DNA of 21,685 bases from the NCBI GenBank assembly GCA_018827685.1, contig JAHJXD010000040.1, positions 1 to 21,685 on the forward strand, given 5' to 3'. Below, piece by piece: positions 20,485 to 21,685 of the stretch. The notes beneath the pieces are model-generated. The model worked only from the letters and a program-made list of their open reading frames with translations. It was not told where the DNA came from and made no database searches. Source of the DNA: Patescibacteria group bacterium (GTDB lineage: Bacteria > Patescibacteriota > Patescibacteriia > Patescibacteriales > GWC2-42-12). The position numbers and the translations under genes were made by a program. Every line of letters starts with the position of its first letter. Within the stretch, counting starts at the first letter, position 1.

Positions 20485-21648
20485 TTATTGTTTTATCGGC
20501 ATGATAATATACAAATAACCTTCATCTTGCTCTGGTTTAATAATACACGGGGTATTACTGTCTATAACCTCAATCTTAATTATTTCTTTTTCAATATTAC
20601 TTAAACCCTCAAGTAAATAGCGATAATTAACCACTATACTATTATCATTTCCTAACACCCCAGCCTCCAGCTTAGTTATATTTTCTCCGGTTTGTCCAGA
20701 AACTGAAGAAATTATTACTTGATTTTTGCCTTCTAGAAAATCTAAATTAACATCATTAATACCTGCTTTAGAAAACAAAGAGGCTATTTTAACAGCTCGA
20801 ATTAATTCTTGCCTGTCAATAGAAATTTTAGTTTTACTGGCAACAGGAATAATCTGCTGATAATCAGGATATTGACCTTCAATTAAACGCGACACCAGCT
20901 CGGTTGAGCCGTAAATAAACAAGATTTGATTCTCTGAAATATAAAATTGTATTTCAGAATTTTTTTCTTCTATTCCATCATCTAAAGTAACAGATAAAAT
21001 TCTTAATAACTCATGCAGAGTTTTGGCTGGCACAATAATTCTTTTTTCTTCTTTTTCTTCTTTTTCTTCTTTGTTGTTTGATTTAATTTTAATCTTTTTT
21101 TCAGCCAAACGATAACTATCAGTCGCTGCTATAGTTAAATTATTTTCAGAAAAAACTAAAAGTACTCCTGATAATTCTAGCCGTGTTTCACTGGCGGCAG
21201 CAGCAAAAATTACTTGGGAAATAGCTTTTTTTACTTCTTCGGGGTTAGCGCTAAAATAATTTTTTCTATCAATCTCTGGTATTAAGGGAAATTCTTCAGC
21301 TGATTGACCTTTAATTTTAGCTTGAAAGTTTTCACAATCCACTAATAAAAAATTTTCTTTTTGTTTTAGGCCAATTTTTTTATTTGGTAAAAGATTTATG
21401 CAGTCAGAAATAATTTTTGAACTAACCGTAAACAACCCCTCACGTTCAATTTTCCCTCTAACCGTGCTAATTACACCGATTTCCAAATTAGTAGCAATTA
21501 GTTTTATTTTTCCCTGCTCAGCCTTTATTAAAATATTATTAAGTATTGGCAGGTTAACATTTTTTCCTGAAACATGACCAACTAATGCCAATCCTTGTTT
21601 TAGATTTTCCTGTAAGCTGAAGATTTTTAATCTGTTTTGATTTATCAT
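20485..21648 (-). CDS. dnaN: DNA polymerase III sliding clamp (beta subunit)
   Basis: A 387-residue protein with the three clamp domains. Recognisable motifs are GKNVNLPILNNILIKA (28-43), AATDSYRLAEKK (174-185), the GQYPDYQQIIP loop (258-268) and the C-terminal YIIMPIKQ (380-387), matching the family MPMRL end. Two clamps form the ring that tethers the polymerase to DNA. A Lys-Glu insert, NNKEEKEEKEEK (191-202), encoded by 9-nt repeats, extends a loop in domain 2. The ATG at 21646-21648 lies 7 nt after TATAAA (21656-21661) with no ribosome site, so the mRNA may be nearly leaderless. dnaA and oriC often lie next to dnaN but would be outside the window. Confidence 0.95.
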   Translation of the reverse strand: MINQNRLKIFSLQENLKQGLALVGHVSGKNVNLPILNNILIKAEQGKIKLIATNLEIGVISTVRGKIEREGLFTVSSKIISDCINLLPNKKIGLKQKENFLLVDCENFQAKIKGQSAEEFPLIPEIDRKNYFSANPEEVKKAISQVIFAAAASETRLELSGVLLVFSENNLTIAATDSYRLAEKKIKIKSNNKEEKEEKEEKRIIVPAKTLHELLRILSVTLDDGIEEKNSEIQFYISENQILFIYGSTELVSRLIEGQYPDYQQIIPVASKTKISIDRQELIRAVKIASLFSKAGINDVNLDFLEGKNQVIISSVSGQTGENITKLEAGVLGNDNSIVVNYRYLLEGLSNIEKEIIKIEVIDSNTPCIIKPEQDEGYLYIIMPIKQ

Positions 21649-21685
21649 AATATGTTTTATAAATTTTAATCGCTTATTAATTAAC

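Noticed and set aside
1..21685. CRISPR arrays, rRNA genes or complete insertion sequences
   Set aside because: No regularly spaced repeats with unique spacers, rRNA sequence or transposase frame was found.

Overview
The window is AT-rich and reads as part of a small, reduced bacterial chromosome, most likely from the Patescibacteria (CPR) radiation. Four things point that way: a family of seven small two-helix 'type IV secretion pilin-like' proteins (six in one array), an archaeal-type CMP kinase, a 3D-domain cell-wall protein, and promoters that lie very close to start codons with few Shine-Dalgarno sequences. TGA is used as a normal stop (for example in the CMP kinase), so the Gracilibacteria code is not in use. 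The lineage is inferred from gene content, not from a marker phylogeny.

Layout. 1-1931 (minus): two AAA+/DUF4143-type ATPases, the first cut by the window edge, each with a recognisable promoter. 2039-2497 (minus): a solitary pilin-like gene, divergent from a plus-strand housekeeping run at 2579-7236 (polysaccharide flippase, GT4 glycosyltransferase, RluA-type pseudouridine synthase, CMP kinase, ribosomal protein L19, tRNA-Leu with anticodon GAG). 7337-8047 (plus): a protein I recognise as a tRNA-dependent cyclodipeptide synthase (CDPS) of the XYP type, lying 100 bp after the tRNA-Leu gene. 8264-11475 (minus): an apparently acquired two-gene operon, a LeuB-like beta-decarboxylating dehydrogenase and a fused LeuC-LeuD-type hydro-lyase. 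Its long leader holds a boxA-like element and mutually exclusive hairpins. 11817-13202: tsaE (plus), then lspA and dksA (minus). 13203-13822: a gene-free stretch with a strong minus-strand promoter and a candidate structured RNA. 13823-14383 (minus): 3D-domain protein. 14497-17276 (minus): six tandem pilin-like genes. 17536-20484 (plus): class A penicillin-binding protein, ending directly against dnaN (minus, 20485-21648).

The most interesting part is 7150-11475. A CDPS takes aminoacyl-tRNAs as substrates. Here it sits directly behind a tRNA-Leu gene and tail-to-tail with two enzymes of the leucine-pathway type. A leucine-containing cyclodipeptide made by an ultra-small bacterium is an attractive but unproven reading; no tailoring enzyme or LeuA is visible.

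Other points of note are mosaic sequence sharing among the pilin genes (evidence of gene conversion), a dispersed intergenic GGGACTGTG motif, a 122-bp TIR-flanked element inside the pilin array, and several hairpin-rich intergenic segments.
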